Positions 55,845 through 55,993 of a DNA stretch of 55,993 bases are shown one piece after another (the stretch's first letter is position 1; every line of letters begins with the position of its first letter). The notes beneath the pieces are model-generated. The model searched no databases. It was not told the origin of the DNA and saw nothing but the letters and a program-made list of their open reading frames with translations. Source of the DNA: Beijerinckiaceae bacterium (GTDB taxonomy: Bacteria; Pseudomonadota; Alphaproteobacteria; Rhizobiales; Beijerinckiaceae); assembly GCA_947478455.1 (NCBI GenBank), contig CANJWR010000010.1, positions 1 to 55,993 on the forward strand, read 5' to 3'. Position numbers and translations under genes: made by a program.

Positions 55845-55993
55845 TGAGCTATGTCGGAAACTGGGTGACGGTATGAAGAAGGCGGCGTAACGGGGTTGGT
55901 GCTGAAGCCACCCGAACCTCCCGAAGGAGCGTTACGCCATGAACGAGGATAGAGTGATCCCGCTCCGCCATAAAGGCGAAATCGACGATCCGC
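55845..55993 (+). mobile_element. Left end of an IS256-like insertion sequence, cut by window edge
   Basis: A non-coding lead of about 95 bp precedes a transposase start. An inverted repeat, GGCGTAACG (55884-55892) with CGTTACGCC (55930-55938), abuts the ATG; such hairpins limit transposase expression from outside promoters. The outer tip is placed near GAGCTATGTCGGAAACTGG by appearance only; no direct repeat can be checked because the right end is missing. Confidence 0.5.
55939..55993 (+). CDS. Transposase N-terminus (IS256-like), partial
   Basis: The first 18 residues, MNEDRVIPLRHKGEIDDP, match the start of mutator/IS256-type transposases seen in Rhizobiales, where RQ-GE-DDPLT is recurrent. 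The rest lies beyond the window. The initiation region is within the hairpin described for the element. Confidence 0.55.
   Translation, partial: MNEDRVIPLRHKGEIDDP

Overview
The window looks like chromosomal DNA of a GC-rich alphaproteobacterium, most likely a non-model Hyphomicrobiales (Bradyrhizobium/Beijerinckiaceae-like). The basis is overall composition and characteristic families: a HisKA_2-type kinase, a DUF1127 protein beside a LysR regulator, a cytochrome-c-fused urate oxidase PuuD, a PmtA-like methyltransferase, a class I lysyl-tRNA synthetase, and many orphan TctC (Bug) and Fe3+-type periplasmic binding proteins. No rRNA, tRNA or CRISPR was seen. Both extremities are transposase fragments (ISL3-like on the left, IS256-like on the right), so the window may be one assembly contig ended by repeated IS copies.

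Layout. 1-1.6 kb: transposase tail running into an apparently N-truncated histidine kinase, then a small secreted Cys protein. 1.7-8.2 kb: serA and rdgB (minus), eda (plus), a gamma-glutamyltransferase (minus), a Fe3+-type binding protein and rph (plus). 8.2-9.5 kb: LysR / DUF1127 divergent pair. 9.5-13.3 kb: urate catabolism (puuD, NCS2 permease, uraH as a minus-strand operon; uraD divergent), which should take urate to allantoin. 13.3-19.7 kb: an uncharacterised catabolic island (ABM-fold protein, Rieske oxygenase, enolase-superfamily enzyme, two unrelated binding proteins, an M29/NicX-like metalloprotein). 19.9-21.2 kb: mntR-like and tandem-Usp genes. 21.3-25.0 kb: an outer-membrane beta-barrel with an AT-rich upstream region, then a translationally coupled flavin monooxygenase and alpha/beta hydrolase whose nucleophile is Cys. 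25.2-28.9 kb: a chemoreceptor without a ligand domain, gshB, and a secreted metallophosphoesterase.

28.9-39.7 kb is housekeeping: glnD-grpE (plus); dapB-PAP2-alkB, pyrF, pmtA-like, dnaK-dnaJ (minus), with matching heat-shock-type promoters before grpE and dnaK and a likely sRNA before pyrF. 40-46 kb: two Rhizobiales-type envelope proteins, another TctC protein, an AraC-MGMT alkylation-repair protein, a Sco copper chaperone with a small membrane protein, and a polar amino-acid binding protein. 46.3-51.6 kb: a large membrane glycosyltransferase, lysK, a 38-aa membrane peptide and a third TctC protein behind a hairpin that pairs its ribosome-binding site. 51.6-55.7 kb: a giant transporter-fused hybrid histidine kinase and mscL, then the IS edge.

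The main themes are nitrogen/heterocycle scavenging (urate, glutathione-like gamma-glutamyl compounds, aromatics) with six periplasmic binding proteins but no ABC permease/ATPase or TctA/TctB in 56 kb. I see no phage, toxin-antitoxin or defence system. The best candidate for something undescribed is the 13.3-19.7 kb island, possibly together with the 23.0-25.0 kb monooxygenase/Cys-hydrolase pair.
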